Assembly: GCA_002077065.1 (NCBI GenBank) | Contig: NAJO01000011.1 | Location: forward strand, 271,001-335,000 | Source: Cryoendolithus antarcticus | Taxonomy: Eukaryota > Ascomycota > Dothideomycetes > Cladosporiales > Cladosporiaceae | Length of the DNA stretch: 64,000 nucleotides | Reading direction: 5' to 3' | Shown here: in pieces, positions 19,418-30,500 of the stretch | Layout: each line of letters starts with the position of its first letter | Numbering within the stretch: the first letter of the stretch is position 1 | Program-made: the position numbers and the translations under genes | Notes under the pieces: model-generated | Seen by the model: the letters and a program-made list of their open reading frames with translations, nothing else | Databases searched by the model: none | What the model was told of the DNA's origin: nothing

Positions 19418-22400
19418 ATGGCAGCTCCAGGTCGGAAGGCCACAGCCACGCAAGCCGAAGTCGTCCTCCTCCCCGGCCTGAAAAACTGTCTCTTGAACCT
19501 CCCAACGTCTCTGGTCAATCTGCTCCTGAACTCCAATGCCGTCGTCCAGAATGTCGTGGTCGAGCTTTCATTCACTCCACCTCCCGCTTCTGGTCCAGAC
19601 TCGAAAATTGGAATTCGATCTGTCTTCCTTGGATGGACTGGCATGCGCTCGCAGAGCAAGACTGGCCCATTGATCCGTCGAGATGGTACTGGAAGGCTGG
19701 ATCAGGATGTGCCGACTGTGGAGGTGGACGCTACGTTTGGGAAGGGGTTGGGACTGGTGGCGGGGATGAAGGTGAGTCTGTTGTTGAGGGCAGATCCTGA
19801 GTGAAGGGTGGCTAAGTGCATGTAGTAGGTTTCCGTAACACTGCATTTGGATCCTCAGTTAGCGCATACTGTCAACATTGAACCGGTTGGTGTCACGGAC
19901 TGGGAGAGTAAGTCTTGACTCCTAGAAGCTAAGCATGGCCGTGTACTGAATTCTTTCCAGTCATTGAACTCCATGCCCGTTTCCTGGAAATGAACTTCAT
20001 CTCTCAAGTCAGAGCGTTACCGAACCCAGCTGCTGGACCTGGGCATCCTCTAACCTTGCATTTGTCCCCAACCTCAACGGCGAACATCCTCGTGACTGCT
20101 CTCTCGCCTCCAGTACCGGCATCACAGCCTTTCGTTAAGCTAGCGCCCGATGCTGAGGTAATTGTTGCGCCAAAGACACGACAAGCCGCTCGACCGACTT
20201 CCTCTCGCGATAATGCTAGTGTCAGCGGTCGTCGGAGCGTTGCAGGACGTAGTGAACGGGGTGCAGTTCGGCCTCGCAGTGTGCACGAAGCAGAGAAGTC
20301 ACGGCCGCCACTGTTCTTGCGCGGCCTTACGAGGGCGCTGGAGTCGGAGCTTCTTGACATCGAAGACGGCACTGCAGGAGAAAAAGATTTCGCAGATGAT
20401 GGATTGAAGATCTGGCTGGATCGTGATCTACTGGCTTCGCAGACCCTTCGTGGTGTGACCTGGGCGACGGTTTCTGTCGTAAAGCCTGCATCATTTAATG
20501 AAGTACCGGATCAGCCTGTAAGATTTGCGCAGGGTGGGTTGCCGGCCACCAGGGTCGTAGCGAAGGTGTGCGAGTGGCCGGACGCGCCTGACTCTAAGCA
20601 TGTCGTATTGTCAAGTCTGCTATGTGATGTCCTCTCATCACCGCAGCTGGTAGGTGGTGTCGTCAGGATTGAGCCTGCACCGCCGAAACTTCCAAAGACC
20701 GCTTCTGCGCTGAAGGAGCCCTCACAGCAAGCCAGCAAAGATGCCATCGTCAAGCGACTACGCATTACACCTTTTGCGGCTGCAGTGAAAACAGGTGGGC
20801 TGAAGTTTGGCGGCGAATCGAAAGCTGAGAAGGATGCGGCACTGCAAGGCTTCACACGACTTTGCGGCAAGCTGCTATTGTCTGGTCCATTGACTAACGG
20901 CATGATGCTGCCACCGGTCTCAGACTGGCCCGGCGGGATGCTAGACTTCGAATCCGCTCCTTCCGGGGATCCGTCAAATACTCGTATCGCCTGGCTGCAT
21001 GGTGGCGAGCGCAAACTTGAGCTTGCTATACAGCCTGAGTCTACGCCACCGAAGATCCCGAAACCCCCTGGTGAGCCGCTGCCTGACATGGCCCCCACCA
21101 TGGTAGCAGTGAAGGGCATACTTGATCGCACGCGTAGCAGTCTTGCCAGCCTGTCCTCAGTCTTGATCACGGGCGGTCTCGGCTCTGGCAAGACCGCTCT
21201 GACCCAACTCTTAGCTCATGATATGCGCAGTCTCTACCTCTATCACATCACATATATCTCCTGCCGAGCTCTCGTGACAGAAGAGACTAGGATTAAGACG
21301 ATCAAGGACACGCTACAGCGAGCTTTTGCCTCCGCGGCGTGGGGAGCTAGACTTGGTGGTCGAGCCCTCGTCGTGCTCGATGATCTGGACAGGCTTTGTC
21401 CGATCGAGACTGAGCTGCAAGTGGATGCGAACGGGCGAAGTCGACAGGTGAGCGAGCTGCTTTGCAGTACTGTCAGGGAACATTGCGGCACGAAGACCGG
21501 AGTCGTGCTGCTTGCTACTGCGCAGGGCAAGGAGGCTCTGCATGGGCATATTATTGGGAGTCATGTTGTACGCGACATCGTTGCTCTCAAGGCGCCGGAT
21601 AAGGATGGGAGAAGGCAGGTACTGGATCTGCTAGTTCGCGAAAGTAGCGAGACACCGGCTGAGGCGAAGTCGGCACAGACCTCGAGCGCTGTGAACGAGT
21701 GGATGGAAGATGCTCACGAGGGGCAGCACGAGCAGCTTGACAATGATGAACGCCACGATGACCTCGATCCTCAGCTCGACTTGCTGGATATTGCCGGGCA
21801 GACTGATGGCTACATGCCAGGCGATTTGTCGGTACTGGTCTCAAGGGCAAGAACAGAGGCACTCATCCGCGCAGTCGCCGAAGATCACCCAGGCGAGAAG
21901 GTGACGATAGCTGCGCAAGACTTCACAGCGGCGCTGAGAGGCTTCACTCCTGCTTCGCTGCGTGGTGTGACTCTGCAGTCATCTACGACAACGTTCGCAT
22001 CTATCGGAGGTTTGCCAGAGACCCGAAAGACGTTACTGGAGACCCTGCAGTATCCTACTACGTACGCTCCGTTATTCGCGAAGTGTCCGCTACGCCTAAG
22101 ATCTGGCTTGCTGCTATATGGCTACCCAGGCTGCGGCAAGACCCTTCTCGCATCTGCGGTTGCAGGCGAGTGTGGACTCAACTTTATTTCGGTCAAGGGT
22201 CCGGAGATCCTGAATAAGTACATCGGTGCTTCCGAAAAGAGTGTTCGAGACTTGTTCGAGCGAGCTGAGGCTGCGAAACCATGTGTATTGTTCTTCGACG
22301 AGTTCGATTCGATTGCCCCGAAGCGGGGGCACGATAGCACAGGCGTCACAGATCGTGTAGTGAACATGCTGCTTACCATGATGGACGGCGCTGAGGGGCT

Positions 22401-23151
22401 CAGCGGAGTTTATGTGCTAGCTGCGACGAGTCGACCGGATCTCATCGACCCTGCTCTACTGCGACCTGGACGTCTGGACAAGAGTCTGATCTGCGATATG
22501 CCTAACGAGGAAGACCGGCTCGACATCCTACGCGCAGTGAGCAAGCAACTAAAGTTCGATGACTACATCTTGCATCAAGACGGTAGACGAACGTTGCGTG
22601 AAGTAGCTCAGCGGACATCTGGCTACTCGGGCGCAGACCTACAAGCCGTCGTCTACAACGCGCACCTGGAAGCCATCCACGATCTCCTGAACTCCACCGA
22701 TACAGCCATGGACGGCACGACCTCTCAAGCGAAAGATCAAAGCCGTGTCAAGCGGCAAGACTTCACCTACTTCCGTCTCGGCGACCACAGCTCGCCAAAC
22801 GGCCATCAGCAGCTTGCAGCCGTTGCCGCCGAGCGCGCTGAGATCGCCTCGAAGTTAGCAGCTATGCAACTTGCGAGGCGGAAGGCTAAGGAAGCTCGTC
22901 ATGCTGCGCAACAACGCCCTGGCACTGTGCGGAGTCCAGTGAATGGCAGCCATGCAGCCGGTGAGAGCCAGGAGCCCGTCATCCGGTGGCAGCATCTTGA
23001 AAAGAGTCTCAGTAATACGCGAGCTTCCATCAGTGCGCAGGAGCAACGCAGGCTGTCGACCATCTATCGGGAATTCGTCGTTGGCAGGAATGGCGAGATG
23101 AGCGATGGGCAAGGGAGCAGTGAGGTTGGAGGAAGAACGAGCTTGATGTAG
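19418..23151 (+). CDS. pex1: peroxisomal AAA ATPase PEX1
   Basis: Three exons (19418-19771, 19829-19907, 19961-23151) encode 1,207 residues. PEX1 forms a heterohexamer with PEX6 that extracts ubiquitinated PEX5 from the peroxisomal membrane for reuse in matrix import. The N-terminal domain carries NCLLNLPTSLVNLLLN and RSVFLGWTGM, as in the PEX1 double-psi barrel. The first AAA domain (D1) has GGLGSGKT at ~549-556 and ALVVLDDLDRLCP. The second (D2) has GYPGCGKT at ~865-872, LFFDEFDSIAPKRG at ~924, and the second region of homology DRVVNMLLTMMDGAEG with RPGRLDKS. D2 is the more conserved, active ring, as is usual in PEX1. Both introns are GTGAGT/GTAAGT..AG with matching phases. The length is normal for fungal PEX1. 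Confidence 0.93.
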
Positions 23152-23295
23152 ATGGTGTGGTCATGTACATATACACATGTGCGTCGTTTTGCTGTGCTTC
23201 TATTCACCATTTCCATAATCGATGTTTCGTCTCGTAATCTACGCTTTTAGGGTGGCCACTCATGCCATTTGTCCGTCCATCATTGCTCACATCCC

Positions 23296-23615
23296 TCACT
23301 TCTGATTCGCATTCCCTGTAGTCGGTGCACTGTCCACCGGTACACCGCTGATGCCCTTCTCGCCTGGCTGGTTCTGCCCTGCTCGTACGCCGACATTCGT
23401 GCTGCCTGAGTCTGATGCTACTGGTGCCTCACCAGGTGCCTTCTCCTCGGTGTGACCTGCAGCGTTGGAAGACCCGGAGCCATGCTCTGTAGGTGTCGTC
23501 AGTGGTGGGGGTTGAAAAGGACGCAGTGGTCGGAAGTCAGACTCTCGGCCTGCTGCTTAAGGAATTTCTCGCTGGCTCCTGCACCACCTGGCGTCTTGCT
23601 GTGAGAGTGAGACAT
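23296..23615 (-). CDS. small disordered hypothetical protein
   Basis: Two exons (23615-23543 and 23486-23296), separated by a 56-nt GTCTGA..CAG intron, encode about 87 residues. The protein begins MSHSHSKTPGGAGASEKFLK and is rich in Gly, Ser, Ala, Pro and Glu throughout, ending TTGNANQK. It should be intrinsically disordered and has no signal peptide or membrane segment. Its composition resembles small hydrophilic stress or conidiation proteins of filamentous fungi, but I recognise no named family. It is convergent with PEX1, with stops about 145 nt apart. The joined frame is consistent in phase (73 + 191 nt = 88 codons including stop). Confidence 0.55.
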
Positions 23616-23990
23616 GGTACTCTTGAGAATCGATGAAGCGGAGTGAGCAGTCGATTGTACGTGGTTTAGATCGTTTTGCAGATTTTGTTGGCGAGAGGAT
23701 AAGACATCTCTTTGCTCGAATATGGGATTTATGGTGTCGTGTGGATGCGATCTGATCTCATCCAAACCTGCAGGTACGATCGAGTTGTCCGAGTGGAGGG
23801 GTTCAGTCGTGACGATATACCGTCGTCATCTTCAAGAGGACGAATCTTTTCGTGCGTGAAAGTCTGGCTTTTCATGAGTTCCTGCTTGTCAACTCCTGCT
23901 GCTATGAGTGTCTTCGTACAAGCCATGGCACACATTAAGAACCTTGGAGAGCTCGAATGGACCCAACATCTGCTGACGTAGTCACTGTCG

Positions 23991-25251
23991 TCAACCTTCT
24001 CGCGTGATCCTCTTCTTCAATCGACCAAACAGACCAGGCTGTTTGCGCTGCTGGATGCAAGTGTCATCAAGATATTGATATGTTACACACGGCACACGGT
24101 CAAGCGGGCTGAATGAAGTCGGGATGCCACCTGGCACGGGACCGAACGGATTCATTACCTCACCAGGGGCGGGCCCTTGCTGGTACTGCGTATTATTGAG
24201 TATCGGGCGATTTTGATACACTGGAGCGCTGGGGATGTGGTCGTTGGCGTACCGTCCGGCAGGTCCGGGAGCAGAGCGCGATGGTGGCGCTGCAACAGGT
24301 ATACTCTTGACTCTGCCTGCGTCGACACGTTGCGGAGTTCCAGCCCACCATCTTCTCGAACCAGCCGGTCGAAAATCTGGAACTCGGAACTGCTGATTCG
24401 CGCGCAGCCCCTCTGGAGTGTACAAGCATGGAAAGCAAGCCGGCGATAGGTAGGTCGTGGGCTTTCGGCGCTTTTTGATCTCTTCTACTAGTCGCTCTCT
24501 GGCATTTCCCTTCTCCCCATACAAAGTCGGCAGGAAAACGCCGAATATGCCAAACAGGCAATAAGACATGTCTTCAACGCGAGTCGTCTCTCTACCCCTC
24601 ACCCATCCAAATTTCACTTTCGTATCCGAGTTCCTACTTTGGCCGTATCGGTAGAGAACCTCTTCCGGGATGCCAGTGATCGCGGCAAGTTCCCGATTCA
24701 GCACCGGCATGGGCAGACAGCATCTGTCCTCATTTCCACTCAATACACTTGGATGGAGCCAGCATTTGTGCCCTACAATGTCCCAATGATGTGATAGTAG
24801 AACCACTGTTCGCGGCGCTAGAAGTTCTTGCAAAGTCCAGCCTCGTGTGAACCAAACACTATGTCGAAGATCTACTGCCACGGTACCAAATACGTCTTCG
24901 AGGTATGCCCAGCAGACCACCGCCGTTGAGTACCACGCAAACATGGAGTTGATTGCTTCGCTCACCTCCGCAGATTCGCTCTTATTTATGCAGCAGGTAT
25001 CGACCCATACCCCATTCACACTGCAAAGTCGGCTCTTTCACGTACTGATTCCAACGTTGTGTGACCTCGCAGAAGCCCTGTATCTTCCTGTACCCTGCTT
25101 TGCTTTGGCACCTTTCCCTACTGTCGATAAGGTCCGTGTATGTGATCTCCTCAGCACCCCATCTATGAGATGCAATTGCATAAGGCGGGCGATCTGAGTC
25201 GCTGACGAAGTCCTTGAGCTCCAGGGTGTGGATGTTGAGCAGGCGCATCAT
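23991..25251 (-). CDS. HET-domain (heterokaryon incompatibility) protein
   Basis: The N-terminus (MRLLNIHTLEL, then PPYAIASHRWG), the block VWVDTCCINKSESAEVSEAI and the later TRGWTLQELLAPRTV are the three signature blocks of the fungal HET domain. In filamentous ascomycetes this domain triggers cell death when incompatible strains fuse, and it is a TIR-like fold. RVEDMSYCLFGIFGVFLPTLYGEK ends the domain at ~270. The C-terminal ~130 residues are Pro/Arg-rich and disordered, with no STAND NTPase or WD repeats. The frame is interrupted between blocks one and two. Removing 25 nt (25045-25021, GTACGT..TTTGCAG) restores it, giving about 411 residues with normal HET spacing. It could be an unusually short intron or a disabling insertion. 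Confidence 0.8.
25021..25045 (-). other. 25-nt intron-like frame interruption in the HET gene
   Basis: Read on the minus strand this segment starts GTACGT and ends TTTGCAG. Without it the two halves of the HET domain are in the same frame. The spacing between the FC and VWVDTCC motifs then becomes 11 residues, which is what I recall for HET-E-type proteins. Fungal introns this short are not expected, so splicing is unproven. Confidence 0.45.
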
Positions 25252-25574
25252 GAGTATAGGAAATAGGCTGCGACGAGAGCGCTGAAAACGATATGACGAG
25301 CAAATTTGCGCCGCCCTTACTCACCATGCGATACTCACAAGATCGGGCTAAGTAGCTTAGCGCCATCCTTCGTTGTTATTACTGACTGTGCCACTTGCAT
25401 GTGTCCGTTTCAGTCTCATCGCGTTGTGAGGTGAGGCGGCAATAAAAGTGGGGCTCGCTTATTGGGCGAGACTAGGTAATGTAGGCGCGCGCGTGGAGGC
25501 AGCGTGGCAAGACCGTGCATTGTGCTTGTGCAGACGTGAGTGCAGACGTGCTTCCAGTCAAGTTGACGTGAGCT
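25252..25574. other. intergenic, no gene called
   Basis: This 323-nt gap lies between the start of the HET gene and the stop of the GGTase-I beta gene, both on the minus strand. It must hold the HET promoter. It may also hold a short last exon of the GGTase gene, whose final codons include a possible GTGAGG donor. Confidence 0.4.
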
Positions 25575-27037
25575 TCAAGTTCGGAGACTGCCGTCCAATC
25601 TTCTCCTCACTTGCATGCTTACACACATGCCTGCATCTACTTCCACGATGCCGTCAGCCGCTCTCTCGACATCAGTGGAGCTGAGACTGAGTGCCACAAG
25701 ACCAAGATAGCTGTGGTAAAGGTCTGCCCATCTGTCATGTGCGAACTTTGTAAAGCCGCCAGTGATGGCCTGCTGGGTTAAGCCTAGTAGGTAAGTCCGG
25801 GTTTGCGATCTGGCGGCGAGGTGAGAGGTGTGCAGGAGATCGAGAGACGCGAGGGCCCAGAACGCGTAGCAGGTATCGGGAGGCTTGGAGGGGCGACCAG
25901 AAAAGCCTGCTGGTATTGACTTTGTGTCGTAAACAGACGAAGAAACTGACATTGATAAAGTTGTGCTCGAATCCGTCCAAGGACTTGACTTGTCTGGGCT
26001 CTGATGGAGGTTATGACTCTGCAGTTGAGCAGTCACTCCTGCGGGTATCTCAGTAGGTGATGAAACGTCCGGTAGGGCGGACTTGAGGTCATTCGGCGGC
26101 GGATCGTCAGGGTCGGTCAGCGTCGTTTGCAGATTGAGCAGCCAGCGAATGACTTCGCGTGGGCGCGAAGGTGCCCGCTGTAGTGATGGAGTGCTGGAGG
26201 ACAACGCGGTGTCTGGTCTCAAGCGCTCTACGAATTTCATACAGCCGAGTGAACAAAATGTGTAGCCAGCTTGGGGTTCATGAAAGGGAGCATCCGCGAT
26301 GCCACCGTCAAAGCTCTGCTGTAAAGTCAGCTGGAGCAGGCACGGCCGTCCATATCTCACCGCGCATACCTCGGCGCGTTGTATGCTACCGACAAGCGCA
26401 TCAATATCGATGTCACTGAAGGTGCTCCCGTCCACGATAGCGCTGCCTGCCTCCAAATGGCGGAGAATGTACCTTACACCCGTAGCGCAGTAAGCAAGCC
26501 TAGGATCATGCCCGCCCTCAATCTTCCCATCAACGATCGTCTCTCCAAATGACCCGTCAGCATGCTGTAACCTGTGAACCCACTCAAGAGTCTCTCGTCG
26601 CTTCACGCACTGTAAGTCGTCCCGCAGGATCATCAGCGACGCAAGTGCAAAGTAAGTGGCAGGTCCGTTAGCTGGGTCCCATTTCGCGTTTGCAGTGCTG
26701 CTACTCTCGCCGAAGTCCGTGCCAGGCCACATGCGAAAGCCACCATTGGGATGTTGGCAGTGATAGATCCAGGTAAGGTAGCCCTCGCGTTCCTCGGCGG
26801 TCGTCAACGTGAACAATACGCCCAGGATGTCGCAAGCCGAGAGGATGAAATAGGCAAGATACATGCGATTGCTGTCGTTGGACGTGTACATGGAAGGTAG
26901 AAGCGTCTTAAGACATCGCGTCCAGTACTTGATATGCCGCGGCTGTGTGATGATCAGACTGGTACATTCATAGCAGGATCGGATCAGCCGACCTTGTCGA
27001 ATGACGGGGCATCTTCAGTGTCAACACCGCTTTCCAT
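25575..27037 (-). CDS. cdc43: geranylgeranyltransferase type I beta subunit (Cdc43)
   Basis: Two exons (27037-26993 and 26942-25575) with a 50-nt GTCGGC..CAG intron give about 470 residues. The splice joins a short acidic leader to RHIKYWTRCLKTLLPS, then YTSNDSNRMYLAYFILSACD, the conserved start of CaaX-prenyltransferase beta subunits. Repeated alpha-alpha barrel motifs follow: GGFRMWPGTDFGE, HADGSFGE, DPRLAYCATGVRYIL and QSFDGGIADAPFHEPQAGYTFC. The Asp and Cys of the D-x-x-x..-GYTFC region and the later CYAFWALASLDLL fit the zinc ligands. The enzyme attaches geranylgeranyl to CaaL proteins such as Rho1 and Cdc42. A Pro/Ser-rich insert at ~280-365 is longer than in yeast. The C-terminus is uncertain because a possible donor lies near the end. 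Confidence 0.88.
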
Positions 27038-27519
27038 AGTTGTGTGCAGTGCTCACTTCACATGCGGGATACACACCTTACGTCCCCTGTCACAACTTGT
27101 GCAAAGGCCATGCAGTGAATATGGAAATTCGGCACCTGGGACAGGATGTTCGGAGATCTTAGGCGAGGAAAAGACGGTGATCTCGATTCCGTAGGGCTGA
27201 CAGGCATGAGTTCCTTCTTCAACCATGCTACTGGTGCATCTCAATCAATTATGTTACTAATGACGACAGAGCAATGCTGCAAAATGCTTGTCGACTCTGC
27301 TGATCAATATCAGTCAGGAGATCTAATTGATCAACTGATGGGACATAGTTGTACATATCGACCTTCAGAGATAGTCTCTGACGCTTAGTCACTGAGCGGG
27401 ATCGGCCGCGAGCTAGCGCAGCTGCCTAAATCGCCCGTGCACTGCTTGGTTCACTTAGCTTCGCCCAGACTCTACATGTGTCTTTCCACTCTTTCGCGCT
27501 TGCGGTACTCAGCGACCAA
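27038..27519. promoter_or_regulatory. divergent promoter region
   Basis: About 480 nt separate the starts of the minus-strand GGTase-I beta gene and the plus-strand SNF2-RING gene. The middle part (27240-27340) is AT-rich relative to its neighbours, with repeated ATCAAT/GATCAA words. It should contain both promoters. I identify no specific factor site. Confidence 0.45.
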
Positions 27520-30500
27520 ATGGCGCCGATTTCGCGCCGAGCGGTTGCCAGCGTATTGTCGAGCCAAGTCGTAAGTCAGGATGAGCGTTCGATTCTCATC
27601 GAAGCTGGCGGTTTCCGTCCAGCCAGGTGGTTCATGGAGAAGGGTCAGGCAGACGCGATCGTCGAAGACGACGAGAATGATGAAGACCGACCTGCTAGAA
27701 AACGACGGAAATTGAGTGTTGCTCGTCCCAAGCATTATGTGGCCAAGAATAATCGAGTGTCGTCGATGCCTCCAGCGCGTGAGCTTATACCACTTGCTCG
27801 AGTGGCGATCGACTTCCATTTCACTGGGTCTGTCGGCGATTCGTGTCCAGAGGTCGCCGCTATCGATGCGGACGTCAGCTTTGTAGGCGCTGATGAGACT
27901 CTGGTCATCGCGTATGGGATTGGCGAAGATCACGGGACGACGCACATGCGGTTCGCTCTACCTACGGCCAAAGGCGCAATTTTGAAGATAGCCTTCGATG
28001 GTTTACCGCCAGACGTAATCGGAGATTTGCGCCTTATCGCTCTCCCTGGACGACAGAAGCAAACATGCGACGGCACTGCGACAAAGGACCACCCTGCCAC
28101 GATCACTCGCTGCATACTGAAGCATGCCCGAGGTAAGACACATAACGTCGTCCGACTAGAGGCATCGCTATTCTGGCGAGATGGGGTAGCAGCGTTTCCC
28201 GCAGGACTGCCCACCGGCAAGGAGCGCACCGTATATGCGGACTACGACATTAAGGAACGCTTCCAACCAGATGAAAGTCGGACTGAGGTTGAACACAATC
28301 AGTCATGGACGCCACAGGACTTCTACGAGAGCGTGCACGTCCCGGACGCCCGGGAGACACCAGCCTTTGCTACCAACATGGAAACAGAGCTTTACCCATT
28401 CCAGCGACGAGCCTTGGGTTGGATGCTTCATCGCGAGGGCATGCAGTCTCGCAATGAAAGTCTTGTCCGCCTGTCCAAGGGTGAGATCGATATAGATCAG
28501 GTGAAGTTCTACGATGAAGTGCCGGATGCCGACGGTGCCGTCTGTTATGTCAATCATCTGCAAGGTAAGATCACCCGGCACAGGCCGGATGAGCTTACAG
28601 CAGGCATTTCGGGTGGTCTTCTGGCAGAGGAAATGGGCCTGGGGAAAACAGTGGAGATGATTGCGCTGATACTCGCGAACCGAAGCTCGACTGATACGAC
28701 GGGTTATGTGCTGGATGAAGATACCGGTGCACAAGTGTGGCCATCCAAAGCTACGCTGATAGTAACACCCCCGTCCATCCTACCTCAATGGCATTTAGAG
28801 ATGGCTCGACATGCACCCTCGCTTCGAGTCATGCACTACACAGGAGTTCCGAAGGTCACTAAGAGAGGCGTATCGGACGATGATGTGCTCAAAGATCTGA
28901 CACAGAACTACGATGTAGTGCTTACCACCTACCAAGTCCTCACAAGAGAGGTGCACTTCGCGGAAGATCCTCCAGATCGGGGCATGCGGAATGCTCGCAG
29001 GTTCGAGCGCACGAGGAGCCCACTTGTGCGAGTCCGCTTTTGGCGTGCAGTCATGGACGAGGCGCAGATGTTGGAATCGAGCGTCACGGCAGCGGCGCGT
29101 GTAGCCTGCAAGATTCCGCGCGTGCATTCTTGGGCTGTGTCGGGGACTCCGCTCAGAAAAGATGTCGCAGATTTGCACGGCTTGTTAGTGTTCTTGCGTG
29201 TGAGACTGCTTGCCAACAACACACGACTATGGAGCCACCTTATCACGAACCATCGCCACACTTTCAAGCGTCTATTTGGGACCATTTCACTGCGGCATAC
29301 GAAAGCGCAGATCAGAGACGAGCTTCGTCTTCCTCCCCAGAAACGTGTCGTGATCACGATGCCGTTCACCGCGATCGAACAGCAGCACTATCGCACTTTG
29401 GTGGACGAAATGCGTCAAGACCTTCATGTCGAAGCGAACGGGTCACCTGTCCTTGGCGATTGGGATCCGAATCATCCCAGTAATGTCGAGGTGATGCGGG
29501 CATGGCTCTTGCGACTTCGACAGACTTGTCTCCATCCTCAAGTTGGTGGGCACAATCGCCGGGCAGTGGGTCGTGGTCAAGCGCCGCTGCGAACTGTGAC
29601 ACAGGTCTTGGAAGTTATGATTGAGCAAAACGAGAGCAGTACACGTACAGAGGAGCACGCTGCACTCGCATCGCAATTGCTGCGTGCTCATATCATAGGC
29701 AACAATGCTGAAGACAAGCACCGTAGCGAAAAGAGTTTGGTTGTCTACGAAGACGCTGCAAAGAAAAGTGCGACTCTAGTCACCGAAGCGAGAAAACGCC
29801 TGGACGAGGCAGCTAAGCTCACGACGTCGATGATGGATGACAATTCGTCTAGCGAACCAGCGCCTTTGTATGGCCGCGTGAGAAACCATCTCCGGACTGC
29901 ACTGGAACTAAATCACGTATGTGCCTTCTTCACCGCGACCGCCTGCTACCAGATCAAGGCAGATGAGAGCTTGACTGCACCCGGATCCGAGAGATTTGCG
30001 CAGCTGGAGCAGCGAGAGGCGCAGTTGTACGAGGATGCAAAGATCCTGCGGCGGGAAATCCTTGCTGATACAGCCCGGAAGTCTGAGGACCTGATGAGTA
30101 AGATGAGATCGCTCGATAAGGAGAAGCGGCCGACCAAGATGCCCAAGATCAAGGACCTCACTAGCCTTGGTGGCATAGAGAGTAGACGTGTTGTTGAGAA
30201 AAGTGACGATCTGTATGACACTATTCGAGGGCTCAGCGCTGTGATCCTGAGTTGGAGGCTGAAGATGGCGGAGTACCTTCTGGAGCCACTTGTAGACAAT
30301 GAAGGTGTAGAGACTACGGGCGACGAGTACGAAGACTCTACAAAGCAGCAAGACGAGCTATACGTGTATTTTGATGCACTGAGAGCATGTGCTGCAGACC
30401 TTAACACCTTTGTCACAGGAGAAGATGCACCTCTCATCGACCACGAAGCGAAACAGCTCGTAAGATCGGCCAAACGTCACTTGGACCCCGATGACCACGA

